Positions 25,741 through 34,651 of a DNA stretch of 64,000 nt are shown piece by piece. Below the pieces are notes generated by a model, which saw only the letters and a program-made list of their open reading frames with translations, did not search any database and was not told where the DNA came from. The first letter of the stretch is position 1; every line of letters begins with the position of its first letter. Source of the stretch: Chitinasiproducens palmae. GTDB lineage: Bacteria; Pseudomonadota; Gammaproteobacteria; Burkholderiales; Burkholderiaceae. The stretch is from contig NZ_FNLO01000001.1 of the NCBI RefSeq assembly GCF_900095735.1, positions 666,634-730,633 on the forward strand. The letters are read 5' to 3'. Both the position numbers and the translations under genes were made by a program.

Positions 25741-26646
25741 TCAGCCACGCGTCTGTGCCGCGCTACGGGACGTCGACCCGGCATCGAATTGCCCGTTGAG
25801 CAGCACGCGCACCGGTCCCAACGCCTCGGGCCGGGTCAGCACGCCAACCGTGCGAGGCGCGGTCTCCGCAGGCAACGGCAGCACCCGCAGCAGCGGGTCG
25901 GTACCCCAGGATGAATGGCGCAGGCGTGGCACGATGGCGACACCGGCATCCTGCCGAACCAGTTCGGCGATGGTTTCCAGCGAATTCAGCTCGAGCAGGC
26001 TTTGCACCACAACTCGCTGGCGACGCAACGCCTGCTCGATCAGCACACCGGTGCGTTGACTGGGATCGAAGCGCAGGAACGGCCGGCTCGCCAGCAGCGA
26101 GGGCGCATCGAGCGGCGCCGTGTCACGGTGAGCCAGCAGCACCATCGGCTCGTCGTACAGCGTGATCCACTGCAAGCGCTGGGGCAGCCTTGCCGTCGGC
26201 TGCGCCACGACGGCCGCGTCGACCTCGCCGCGCTCGAGCCGGTCGAACAGTTCGAACGACTTGCCGCTGAACAGGCGCACGGCCAGCTGCGGATGCGAAG
26301 TTTTCATCCGTGCGACGCGCAGCGCCATCATGCCCATCACCGACACCACGGCGCCGATGCTCAGCGTACCGCTGAACGCGGCATCGGTGTCCGAGCCGCC
26401 CTGCGAGGCCAGCGCGGCATAGCGGGCGACCAGTTCCTCGACACGCGGCAACAGCGCGTAGCCGTTGGCGCTCAACGTCACCGTACGGCCGCGCCGGTCG
26501 AACAGCGCTTGGTTCAGGTCCTGTTCCAAGGTACGCATCTGCAGGCCGACGGCGGCCTGCGTCAACGCAACGTGCTCCGCCGCCGCAGCGAAGGAGCCAT
26601 GCCGCGCGATCGCGAGAAAGGTGCGCAGGACACGAATCGAGCTCAT
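25741..26646 (-). CDS. LysR-family transcriptional regulator
   Basis: 301 residues. N-terminal winged helix: IRVLRTFLAIARHGSFAAAAEHVALTQAAVGLQMRTLEQDLNQALFDRRGRTVTLSANG. C-terminal inducer-binding domain starts at about 90 (GTLSIGAVVSVMGMM). ATG at 26646 with GGAGG 5-6 nt upstream. Divergent from the gamma-glutamyltransferase gene across a 170-bp AT-rich gap, the usual LysR arrangement, so it probably controls that gene and the MHS transporter after it. Confidence 0.93.
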   Translation of the reverse strand: MSSIRVLRTFLAIARHGSFAAAAEHVALTQAAVGLQMRTLEQDLNQALFDRRGRTVTLSANGYALLPRVEELVARYAALASQGGSDTDAAFSGTLSIGAVVSVMGMMALRVARMKTSHPQLAVRLFSGKSFELFDRLERGEVDAAVVAQPTARLPQRLQWITLYDEPMVLLAHRDTAPLDAPSLLASRPFLRFDPSQRTGVLIEQALRRQRVVVQSLLELNSLETIAELVRQDAGVAIVPRLRHSSWGTDPLLRVLPLPAETAPRTVGVLTRPEALGPVRVLLNGQFDAGSTSRSAAQTRG

Positions 26647-26700
26647 CGGACCTCCGGCAAGGCCGCGGTAAACGAGCACCGATCTTAAATAATTTCCTTA

Positions 26701-26730
26701 TTGAGACACAAGAATTATTGGTTTTATAAA
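26701..26730 (+). promoter_or_regulatory. Sigma70-type promoter for the gamma-glutamyltransferase gene
   Basis: TTGAGA (26701-26706), 17-18 bp, then TTATAAA (26724-26730), close to TTGACA-N17-TATAAT. The zone 26690-26755 is strikingly AT-rich for this genome. The LysR operator should overlap, as the gap to the regulator gene is only 170 bp. Confidence 0.6.
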
Positions 26731-26816
26731 AGAAATTTTTTCCAAAATAATGGCCCTACCTTTTCCGCACACGGCACCCCAGGCGTTGTCGGGGCCGCCT
26801 TTCGCAGACGATATCC

Positions 26817-28439
26817 ATGACTTTCGATTGGTCCAACCCCTACCCCACGGTCCGCATTCCGCTGTTTGCACGCAATGCGGTGGCGACGTCTCACCCGCTT
26901 GCGGCGCAGGCTGGCGTGCGCATGCTGCTTGCCGGCGGTAGCGCGGTCGATGCGGCGATCGCCGCGGCGGCCATGCTGACCGTCGTCGAGCCGGTGTCCA
27001 ACGGGCTGGGCAGTGACGCCTTCGCCATTCTCTGGGACGGCAAGCAGCTGCACGGCCTGAATGCGTCCGGTGTCGCGCCGCGCGCGTGGAATCCGGCGTA
27101 CTTCGCCGACAAGTACGGGGTGGACGGCAACGATTGCGCGAAACGCCCGACGCGTGGCTGGGACACCGTGACCGTGCCCGGTGCCATTTCCGCCTGGGCC
27201 GCGCTGCACGAGAAGTTCGGTAAGCTGCCCCTCGCCGATGTGCTGGAGCCGGCCGCGGAGATCGCCGAGCGCGGTCACACCATCGCGCCGGTAGTGGCGC
27301 ACAAGTGGCAAGCCGCGATCCCCGATCTGCACAGCCAGCCGGGCTTCGCCGAGACCTTCATGCCGCACGGCCGGGCGCCGCGCGTGGGCGAGAAGTGCGT
27401 GCTGCCAGGCCACGCCAAGGCGCTGCGCATGATGGGCCAGCAAGGCGCGCGCATCTTCTACGAAGGGGAATTGGCCGAGCGCATCGTGGCGTATGCGCGC
27501 CAGACAGGCGGCTCGCTGACGCTGGACGATCTGCGCGACTATCGCCCGGAGTGGGTCGACACAGTCCACAAGGGCTATCGCGGCTACGACGTGCACGAGA
27601 TCCCGCCGAGCGGCCAGGGCATCGCGGCGCTGGTCGCGCTGGGCATCCTGTCGCGCTTCGATCTGGCGGAGCTGCCGGTGGACTCGGCGCGTTCGCAGCA
27701 CCTGCAGATCGAGGCGATGAAACTCGCGTTCGCGGATCTCTACCGTTACGTGGCCGACCCACGCGCGATGGAAGTAACACCGGCGGAAATGCTCGACGAC
27801 GCCTATCTCGACTCGCGCGCCCGCCTGATCGATCCGGCGCGCGCCAGCCAGGTATCGCCGGGCATGCCGCGCGCCGGCGGCACGGTGTACCTGAGCGCGG
27901 CCGACGAGCAAGGCATGATGGTCTCGTTCATCCAGTCGAACTACATGGGCTTCGGCTCCGGTGTTGTCGTTCCCGGCCTCGGCATCAGCCTGCAGAACCG
28001 GGGCGTCGGCTTCTCGATGGATCCGCGTTCGGCCAATGTCGTCGCACCCGGTAAGCGGCCGTTCCACACCATCATTCCCGGCTTCCTGATGCGCGGCGGT
28101 CAGCCAGTCATGAGCTTTGGCGTGATGGGCGGCGACATGCAACCGCAAGGCCACGTGCAAACGCTGGTGCGGATGCTCGACTACCGGCAGCAGCCGCAAG
28201 CGGCCTGCGATGCACCGCGGTGGAAGGTCAATCGCGACTATTCGCTGGACGTCGAAGGCACGATGAACCCCGACACGGTGGCCGCGCTGCAGGCCATGGG
28301 CCACCGCCTGAAGTCGGTGGAAGACCCCTACATGGATTTCGGCTCCGGCCAGTTCATCTGGCGCCTGTCCGACGACCCCGACCACGGCTACGTGGCGGCG
28401 TCGGACAGCCGGCGCGACGGCCACGCGGTCGGCTTCTGA
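26817..28439 (+). CDS. Gamma-glutamyltransferase family protein (YwrD-like)
   Basis: 540-residue Ntn-hydrolase precursor that should cleave itself before a threonine. The likely nucleophile is T356 in GGTVYLSAADEQGMMVSFIQS, preceding a small subunit of about 185 residues. N-terminal ATSHPLAAQAGVRMLLAGGSAVDAAIAAAAMLTVVEP and SNGLGSDAF are typical of the YwrD branch, as is SGQGIAALVALGIL. No signal peptide, so cytoplasmic, unlike periplasmic GGT of glutathione metabolism. Members include enzymes acting on small amides (for example oxamate amidohydrolase HpxW), so the substrate may not be glutathione. Followed after 114 nt by an MHS transporter. Confidence 0.88.
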   Translation: MTFDWSNPYPTVRIPLFARNAVATSHPLAAQAGVRMLLAGGSAVDAAIAAAAMLTVVEPVSNGLGSDAFAILWDGKQLHGLNASGVAPRAWNPAYFADKYGVDGNDCAKRPTRGWDTVTVPGAISAWAALHEKFGKLPLADVLEPAAEIAERGHTIAPVVAHKWQAAIPDLHSQPGFAETFMPHGRAPRVGEKCVLPGHAKALRMMGQQGARIFYEGELAERIVAYARQTGGSLTLDDLRDYRPEWVDTVHKGYRGYDVHEIPPSGQGIAALVALGILSRFDLAELPVDSARSQHLQIEAMKLAFADLYRYVADPRAMEVTPAEMLDDAYLDSRARLIDPARASQVSPGMPRAGGTVYLSAADEQGMMVSFIQSNYMGFGSGVVVPGLGISLQNRGVGFSMDPRSANVVAPGKRPFHTIIPGFLMRGGQPVMSFGVMGGDMQPQGHVQTLVRMLDYRQQPQAACDAPRWKVNRDYSLDVEGTMNPDTVAALQAMGHRLKSVEDPYMDFGSGQFIWRLSDDPDHGYVAASDSRRDGHAVGF

Positions 28440-28553
28440 GCGCCTGATGCCAAGCGGCTGCCGTGCGCGGCCGCGTCGTGTTTCCTGCTCTGGACGCCCG
28501 GCCGACGCCGGGCGGCTCCGGGCGGCTCCCTGTCGCGCCCACTCGCTCAGATC

Positions 28554-29885
28554 ATGCCAGTCAACCCTTCGTACCCGGCCGCGCCGGCGCTGCCCAATAA
28601 GTCGCCCAGCGCGCGCCGCATCATCATTTCCTCGTCGATCGGCAATGCCCTGGAATGGTATGACTTCCTGGTGTACGGCTTTTTCGCGTCCGCCATCGCA
28701 AGTCAGATCTTCCCGGCCCACAACGAGTTCGTCTCGATGCTGCTGGCCATCGGCTCCTTCAGCCTGTCGTTCCTGACCCGGCCGATCGGCGCCCTGGTGC
28801 TCGGACTCTATGCCGACCGGCGCGGCCGGCGCGCGGCCCTGTCGGTGTCAATCGGCCTGATGGTGCTGGGTACGTTCGTGGTGGCAGCGATGCCGTCGTA
28901 CGCCCAGATCGGCATCGTGGCGCCGATCGCCGTGCTCTGTGCGCGGCTGGTTCAGGGTTTCGCGGTGGGCGGCGAATTCGGCAGCGCGACGGCCTTCATG
29001 GTCGAACACAGCGCGGCGAATCGCGGCTACTACGCCAGCTGGCAGTTCGCCAGCCAGGGCATGGCGGCCATCGCGGCCTCCGGCATCGGCGCGGTGTTGA
29101 GCGCTTCGATGCCCGCCGACGCGCTGCAGCAGTGGGGGTGGCGCCTGCCCTTCGTGATCGGCCTGCTGGTCGGGCCGGTGGGCTGGTACATCCGCAGCCA
29201 TCTCGACGAGACGCCGGAATTCATCGCGGCGCAACGGCGCGAGGTCGGCGAACCGGAACATCCGCAAGCGCCAGCGCAACCGGCGCTGTTCTCCAGTCAC
29301 TGGCTGAACCTGCTGCTGGCGATCGGCATCGTTGCCCAATCCACGGTCTCGGTGTACGTGCTGCAGCTGTACATGCCGACCTACGCCGCCAAGCAGCTCG
29401 GCCTGCCCGTCGCCACCTCCTTCGCGGTGGTCGTGCTCAACGGTGGACTGCAGATGATCTTCACTCCCGTGATGGGCGCGTGGTCGGATCGCATCGGCCG
29501 CATCCGCATCATGCTGGGCGCCTCGCTGTTGATGCTGCTCCTGATCTACCCGTTGTTCGCCCTGCTCCAGAAGCATCCGACCGTCCCGACGCTGATGATG
29601 CTGATGGCGTTCTCGGGAATCATGAAGGCCGCCTACTCGGGTCCGATGCCGGCGCTGATGTCCGAGATCTTCCCGACCAAGGTGCGCTCGACCGGACTGT
29701 CACTGGCTTACAGCCTCGGTGTCACGGTGTTCGGTGGCTTTGCACCGTTCATCGTGACATGGGTGATCGGGGTCACCGGCAACAAGCTCGCCCCCGCGTA
29801 CTACGTGCTCGCCGCGGCCATCCTGAGCGGCATCGCGCTGATCGTGGTCGGCCTGCGCCAGCGTCGTATGCGTTGCATGCGTTGA
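28554..29885 (+). CDS. MHS-family MFS transporter (metabolite:H+ symporter)
   Basis: 443 residues, 12 helices. Family signatures: SSIGNALEWYDFLVYGFFAS, FLTRPIGALVLGLYADRRGRRAAL, ARLVQGFAVGGEFGSATAFMVE and MSEIFPTKVRSTGLSLAYSLGVTVFGG. Related to citrate, proline/betaine and shikimate carriers; the substrate is probably the compound (or product) handled by the gamma-glutamyltransferase homologue upstream, both under the divergent LysR regulator. ATG at 28554. It converges with chaA, 34 bp between stops. Confidence 0.9.
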   Translation: MPVNPSYPAAPALPNKSPSARRIIISSSIGNALEWYDFLVYGFFASAIASQIFPAHNEFVSMLLAIGSFSLSFLTRPIGALVLGLYADRRGRRAALSVSIGLMVLGTFVVAAMPSYAQIGIVAPIAVLCARLVQGFAVGGEFGSATAFMVEHSAANRGYYASWQFASQGMAAIAASGIGAVLSASMPADALQQWGWRLPFVIGLLVGPVGWYIRSHLDETPEFIAAQRREVGEPEHPQAPAQPALFSSHWLNLLLAIGIVAQSTVSVYVLQLYMPTYAAKQLGLPVATSFAVVVLNGGLQMIFTPVMGAWSDRIGRIRIMLGASLLMLLLIYPLFALLQKHPTVPTLMMLMAFSGIMKAAYSGPMPALMSEIFPTKVRSTGLSLAYSLGVTVFGGFAPFIVTWVIGVTGNKLAPAYYVLAAAILSGIALIVVGLRQRRMRCMR

Positions 29886-29919
29886 GCGCGCCCGATCTCC
29901 GGTAGCGGCGCAGCGCGGC

Positions 29920-31014
29920 TTACACGCCCAGGACCGCCAGCATCAGGAAGGCGGCGAACAGCACGAAGTGGGTCAGTCCCTCGATCGCATTCGTTTCGCC
30001 GTCGTGCAGGTTGATCGCCGCCACCAGCAGCGTGAGCGTCGCCATCACCGTCTGCGCGGGCGTCATCGCCATCTCGATCTGACGGTCGGTGAAGAGGGCA
30101 AGCGCCTCGATGACCGGCACGGTCAGGATCACCGTCGAGAGCGATGCGCCAAGCGCGATATTGACGACCGGCTGCATCCGGTTGCGCAGCGAGGCCCGCA
30201 TGGCGGTCAGCACTTCCGGACTGGCGGAGATGGCCGCGACCAGCAGCGCGGCCACGATCGGTGGCACGCCGCTGCCTTCGATGCCCATTTCGAGCGTCTT
30301 GGACATCACTTCGGCAAGCAAGCCGATCAGGATGATGCCGGCCGCCAGGCAGCCCGCCGACACGCCCACCGGGGCGGGCGCGTCGTGTTCGTGGCCAACC
30401 GCGGCGGGCGTGCGACGGGCCTCGGCGTATTTGTAGCGAAAGAAGTGGCTGTGCTGACCGGTCTGGAGCCGCAGGAACATGCCGTACAGCACTGCCATCA
30501 AGACGATGCTGAAAATCGAATAGGCCTGCCAGTGCCGGATCGGCACGAACTCCGGCACGACCATCGACACCCCCATCGCGGTCAGGATCATTACGATATA
30601 GGTGTTGCCGGAATCGACGTTGTACGGCTGTTCACCGTGCTTGAGGCCGCCGATGATCGCCGCGATGCCGAGGATGCCGTTGATGTCCAGCATCACGGCC
30701 GAGTAGATCGTGTCGCGCACGAGCGTCGGCGACGTGGTGTGGGTCATCATGATCGCCAGGATCACCACTTCGACGAAGACCGCCGAAAGCGTCAGGATCA
30801 TCGTGCCATACGGCTCGCCCACATGATGTGCGAGCTGCTCGGCGTGATGCGCAACGCGCAGCGAGGCCAGCACGATGGTGACGATCAAAACCAGTGTGGC
30901 AATCAGTGCGGGGCCGCGGCCACCGGCCAGCACCGTGTGCTCGACGAAGTAGGCGAGCACGGTCACCACCAGGGCGATCAGCAGATTCTTTTCTTGTTTG
31001 AGCAGGGCGAACAT
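29920..31014 (-). CDS. chaA: Calcium/proton (sodium/proton) antiporter ChaA
   Basis: 364 residues, about 11 helices, two inverted CaCA repeats. The first has GEPYGTMILTLSAVFVEVVI with the conserved acidic residue, then LVRDTIYSAVMLDINGILGIAAIIGGLKHGEQ; the second has ISASPEVLTAMRASLRNRMQPVVNIALGASLSTVILTVPVI. A loop rich in His and charge (KYAEARRTPAAVGHEHD) separates the halves. This matches ChaA of E. coli, which exports Ca2+, Na+ or K+ against protons at alkaline pH. ATG at 31014. No close partner gene. Confidence 0.92.
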   Translation of the reverse strand: MFALLKQEKNLLIALVVTVLAYFVEHTVLAGGRGPALIATLVLIVTIVLASLRVAHHAEQLAHHVGEPYGTMILTLSAVFVEVVILAIMMTHTTSPTLVRDTIYSAVMLDINGILGIAAIIGGLKHGEQPYNVDSGNTYIVMILTAMGVSMVVPEFVPIRHWQAYSIFSIVLMAVLYGMFLRLQTGQHSHFFRYKYAEARRTPAAVGHEHDAPAPVGVSAGCLAAGIILIGLLAEVMSKTLEMGIEGSGVPPIVAALLVAAISASPEVLTAMRASLRNRMQPVVNIALGASLSTVILTVPVIEALALFTDRQIEMAMTPAQTVMATLTLLVAAINLHDGETNAIEGLTHFVLFAAFLMLAVLGV

Positions 31015-31349
31015 CGTTCTCGTGACAGAGGCGGGTAGCGGCGGCGCGGATGCGACGCGTCAGGTGCGCTTGCGGCCACGCCGGGCGGCGGCGTGGCGGA
31101 GCCGAGCGCTCCGTCTATTCTGCCCGCTCCCGGCGCCGCCTGCCGACATGGGCCCACGGCCGGGGGGCGGCACGCGCCGGCGCCGGCGATGCCGTGCTGC
31201 CGTGCTGCCGTGCTGGCGCTACACGCTGCCCTGCATGCCACCCTCGCGCCGATCGATGCAACCGGCGTTACATCCCGAAAAGACGAAACGCTCGGCGCGT
31301 CGCGCGGGCTGGCCTTCGGGTCGAGGCCAGCCCCGCTCGATGGCAGGCG
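31015..31349. other. Intergenic region with an 8-bp tandem repeat
   Basis: 335 bp between chaA start and the stop of the beta-propeller gene (both minus). Three copies of GCCGTGCT at 31191-31214. No protein-like frame or T-run terminator seen. Confidence 0.4.
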
Positions 31350-32519
31350 TCATGCCGGCCGGCAGCCGAGCGCGTCGTCGGCAGCGGGCCACGCGCGCGT
31401 TGCATCGGGCGGCCCGGGGATCGCGCTGACGCTCGCGGCATCGCCGTCCACCGTATAGACCGTGCCGCCGCTCGCTCGTGCGTCTCGCGGTCGCGCGCCG
31501 GTGGCCGCCTGCCCGCCGATCCGGCCCGAATGACGATCGATCACGAACACCCGGTTGCTTTGCGACGCCACGGCCAGCAGGTAACGGCCGTCGCGACCGT
31601 CCGCGAGCGCATTCAACGCACCGGCCGGACATTGCAGCACGCGCCGCACATTCGCCGGTTCGGCATTCGTATCGACCGCGACGACGCCGGCATCGTCGAG
31701 CACGTAGACGGCGCCGGTATCCCGTGCCACCACGATGGAGACCGGGTTCGGGCCGACCGGCACACGCGCCAGCACGGCGCGCTTGTCGGGGTCGATCACG
31801 ACGAGCGCGCCGCCGGCACGATCGGTCGCATAAAGACGCCGGCCGTCCGGCGACAACCCCAGCCCGGCCGAACGCACGCGCGTGGCCGCTGGCTGCGGCG
31901 CGGCGCCGGGCGCGGTAACCGATGCGCCGAGCGGCACCGGCGAACCGATGACGTGGCGGCGCGCGGTATCGACCACGCGCAGCGCGTTCTCGGCGGCGTC
32001 GATCACGTACAACCTGCGATCGTTACGGTTCAGCAGCATGTCGCTCGGCAAGGTGCCGACGCGGATCTGTCCGATCATCCGACGCGTGCTCAGGTCCACG
32101 ATCGATACCAACCGATCGCGCATCGCACTGACATAGATCAGGCGCCCGTTGCTGCTCGGCGCCACGTCCCACACCCCCCTGCCGCCGCCGTCAGCCGAAC
32201 GATCCATTTCGCCGCCGCCGCGAATCGTGGCGACCGCGCGGCGGCGCCGTGCGTCGATCACCGAAACGGTATTGGCGGCATGATCCGCGACGAAAATCAG
32301 TCGACCGTCCTGGCTGACCGCCAGACGCGTGCCGCCCTTGCCGGTGGCGATCGCATAGGTGCCCTGAACAGACGGCGCCTGCGGGCCGGCGGGCGCGGCG
32401 GCGGCAGACAACGCCGGCGCATCCTGCGACGTGGTCGGGCCGCTGGCATCCTGTGCCGCCGGCGGCACCGCGCACGCGGCGAGGATCGCGCAGCACGAAA
32501 GCGCAAGCGACGCGCGCAT
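31350..32519 (-). CDS. YncE-like beta-propeller lipoprotein
   Basis: 389 residues. Lipoprotein signal MRASLALSCCAILAAC, the acylated Cys being residue 16, then an Ala/Pro-rich spacer of about 40 residues. The rest is a chain of YVTN/NHL-like blades, each with a strand-turn pattern such as RLIFVADHAANTVSVID, RLIYVSAMRDRLVSIVDL, RRLYVIDAAENALRVVD, RRLYATDRAGGALVVID and AVYVLDDAGVVAVD. Such proteins sit in the periplasm or outer membrane and bind partners or metals; specific role unknown. ATG at 32519 fits the lipoprotein signal. Confidence 0.85.
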   Translation of the reverse strand: MRASLALSCCAILAACAVPPAAQDASGPTTSQDAPALSAAAAPAGPQAPSVQGTYAIATGKGGTRLAVSQDGRLIFVADHAANTVSVIDARRRRAVATIRGGGEMDRSADGGGRGVWDVAPSSNGRLIYVSAMRDRLVSIVDLSTRRMIGQIRVGTLPSDMLLNRNDRRLYVIDAAENALRVVDTARRHVIGSPVPLGASVTAPGAAPQPAATRVRSAGLGLSPDGRRLYATDRAGGALVVIDPDKRAVLARVPVGPNPVSIVVARDTGAVYVLDDAGVVAVDTNAEPANVRRVLQCPAGALNALADGRDGRYLLAVASQSNRVFVIDRHSGRIGGQAATGARPRDARASGGTVYTVDGDAASVSAIPGPPDATRAWPAADDALGCRPA

Positions 32520-33143
32520 CGGCAGCGTTGGCCGACGGTCGATGGCGCGGCCGGCCGGGGCGACGTGTCGGCGACAATCGTCGGCGGGCGGATGCGTGCA
32601 TGGCGCCAGGGCGCGAGAACTCGGGACAGATCGAGGTCGAAACAAAACCGCTCCTCTCTGGATTGACGTGGAATCGAATTGACGGAATCGAAGCTGGCGA
32701 CGCGCTGCCGCCACCGGCGCCACCGGCGGTACAGGCGGTACGGGCGGTACAGGCGGTACAGGCGGCTATAGCTAGTGTCCCGGCGGCCGCGCGGCAGCGT
32801 GCGCATGGTCGAGCGGGGACTGGACAGACGCGCGCAGCGCACCGCACGACGACGCGTGACCGCGGATCTGGATGGTTGCTGTGTTGCGGCAAGCGCTACC
32901 GCAGGCACTGCATCGCTCGTTGCTGCAGTCGCCAACGCCGCATAGGATACCGCGCCGAGCGCGCTTCGCGTCCGAATGCGTCAACTTGCCTGCGTCTTGC
33001 GCGCCGTTGCCGCCGTGCGGTGCCGTTGCGAGAAGCCCGGTTGACGAGCGAGCGGCGCACCGGCGGTGCGTCCGCCCTGCATCCGTGACGGTGGCCGCCG
33101 GGTTTGATTGCCCTGCCCGCGTGCCGGGGCCGTGCCGCAACGG
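32520..33143. other. Intergenic region holding a 9-bp repeat; no gene seen
   Basis: 624 bp between the start of the beta-propeller gene and the stop of the nucleobase permease gene (both minus). Contains the tandem repeat at 32725-32766. Chance frames cross it on both strands but none shows family features. The promoter of the lipoprotein gene must lie at its left end. Confidence 0.4.
32725..32766. repeat. 9-bp minisatellite
   Basis: Four and a half head-to-tail copies of GGCGGTACA (one with G at the last base), 206 bp upstream of the beta-propeller gene on its leader side. Confidence 0.85.
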
Positions 33144-34436
33144 TTAGCGCGGGCGACGGCCGAATGCAAGCAGCGCGTTGAGCAGGATCGCCCCGAACGT
33201 CGCGGTGCCGATGCCACCGAGCGGGAAGCCGCCGATCCGCAAGGTGAAGTCGCCCGCCCCCAGGATCAGCGTCACCGCGGCCACGATCAGGTTGCGATTC
33301 TGCGAGAAATCGACCTTGTTCTGCATCCAGATGCGCGCGCCGGATACCGCGATCAGACCGAAAACGACGATCGACGTCCCGCCGAGCACCGGCCCCGGGA
33401 TGGTGTTGACCAACGCGCCGAACTTCGGCGACAGGCCGAGCACGAGCGCGATGCAGGCCGCGGCGACGAACACCAGCGTCGAGTACACGCGAGTGACGGC
33501 CATCACCCCGATATTCTCGGCATAGGTCGTCACACCGGTACCGCCAAGCGATGCCGACACGACGGTCGCGACCCCATCGCCGATGAACGCGCGCCCGATG
33601 TAGGGGTCCAGGTCGCGGCCCGCCATCGCGCCGACCGCTTTCACGTGTCCAAGGTTCTCGGCGATCAGGATCACGGCGACCGGCGCAATCAGACCGAGCG
33701 CTTCCGCGCTGAAGCGCGGCGCGACCGGATGCGGCAAGCCGAGCCAGGACGCCGCCGCGACGGCGGTGAAGTCGACCGGCTTGCCCAGCCCCAGGCCGTT
33801 GCACAGTACGACATAAACCGCGTACGCCAGCAGCAGGCCGAGCAGGATCAGCAGCCGCTGCCACATTCCCCTGGCAAACACGGCAACCCCGCCCACGCAC
33901 AGCACCGTGAGTAGCGCCATCACACTTTCGAACTGGGTTGCCGACACGCTGCGGATCGCCACTGGCGCGAGATTCAAGCCGATCACCGCGACCACGGCGC
34001 CGGTGACCACGGGCGGCATCAGGGCCTCGATCCAGCGCGTGCCGGCCGCCATCACCAGGGCGCCGACCGCGATGCACAGGGCGCCCGAGGCGATGATGCC
34101 GCCCAGCGCGGTCGCCACGTTCGGATTCGGCCCGTGGCCGGCGTAGCCGGTCAGCGCGATCACCACGCCGATGAAGCCGAAACTCGACCCGAGATAGCTC
34201 GGTACCCGGCCGCCGACGATCACGAAGAAGATCAACGTGCCCAGCCCCGACATCAGCAGCGCGAGGTTCGGGTCAAAACCCATCAGCAATGGCGCCAGCA
34301 CTGTCGAACCGAACATCGCGACGGTGTGCTGCGCGCCCATCACGAAGGTCTGGCCCGCGCCCAGGCATTCGTCGGGAGCGACCACGCCCGCCTCTGCGGA
34401 AACGCGGCGCCATTGGGGAAACCAGGTTTTGTTCAT
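33144..34436 (-). CDS. Nucleobase:cation symporter-2 (RutG/UraA-like pyrimidine permease)
   Basis: 430 residues, 14 helices. Close over its length to E. coli RutG: GVVAPDECLGAGQTFVMG, GFDPNLALLMSGLGTLIFF, GGRVPSYLGSSFGFIGVVIA, PPVVTGAVVAVIGLNLAP, VILIAENLGHVKAVGAM (the substrate-binding helix with acidic residue) and GGTGVTTYAENIGVMAVTRVYSTLVF. It should import uracil or a related pyrimidine or xanthine. No rut or other pyrimidine-degradation gene is nearby, so the specificity is not settled by context. ATG at 34436 fits the family start. Confidence 0.9.
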   Translation of the reverse strand: MNKTWFPQWRRVSAEAGVVAPDECLGAGQTFVMGAQHTVAMFGSTVLAPLLMGFDPNLALLMSGLGTLIFFVIVGGRVPSYLGSSFGFIGVVIALTGYAGHGPNPNVATALGGIIASGALCIAVGALVMAAGTRWIEALMPPVVTGAVVAVIGLNLAPVAIRSVSATQFESVMALLTVLCVGGVAVFARGMWQRLLILLGLLLAYAVYVVLCNGLGLGKPVDFTAVAAASWLGLPHPVAPRFSAEALGLIAPVAVILIAENLGHVKAVGAMAGRDLDPYIGRAFIGDGVATVVSASLGGTGVTTYAENIGVMAVTRVYSTLVFVAAACIALVLGLSPKFGALVNTIPGPVLGGTSIVVFGLIAVSGARIWMQNKVDFSQNRNLIVAAVTLILGAGDFTLRIGGFPLGGIGTATFGAILLNALLAFGRRPR

Positions 34437-34651
34437 CGGTAACTCGGTGGGTCGAAGCGGGCAGGCAGCGCGCAGCATAACGACTGCGAGTGGCTTTGGA
34501 AACTGTTCACCGTGGCGCGTCGGACGCGGTTTTCGCAAAGCGCTTTACGCGCGGCGGACTCCCCGCTACAGTCCGATCCAGCTTTTCCGTAACAAATCGA
34601 AACATAACATCGCGCGCCGGACGCGCGTCCTCGGGCTGCCGCCCTCGCACA

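Noticed and set aside
26724-28721. 665-codon minus-strand frame opposite the GGT-family gene
   Set aside because: Composition is Arg/His-rich and no motif is seen; the plus-strand gene is well supported.
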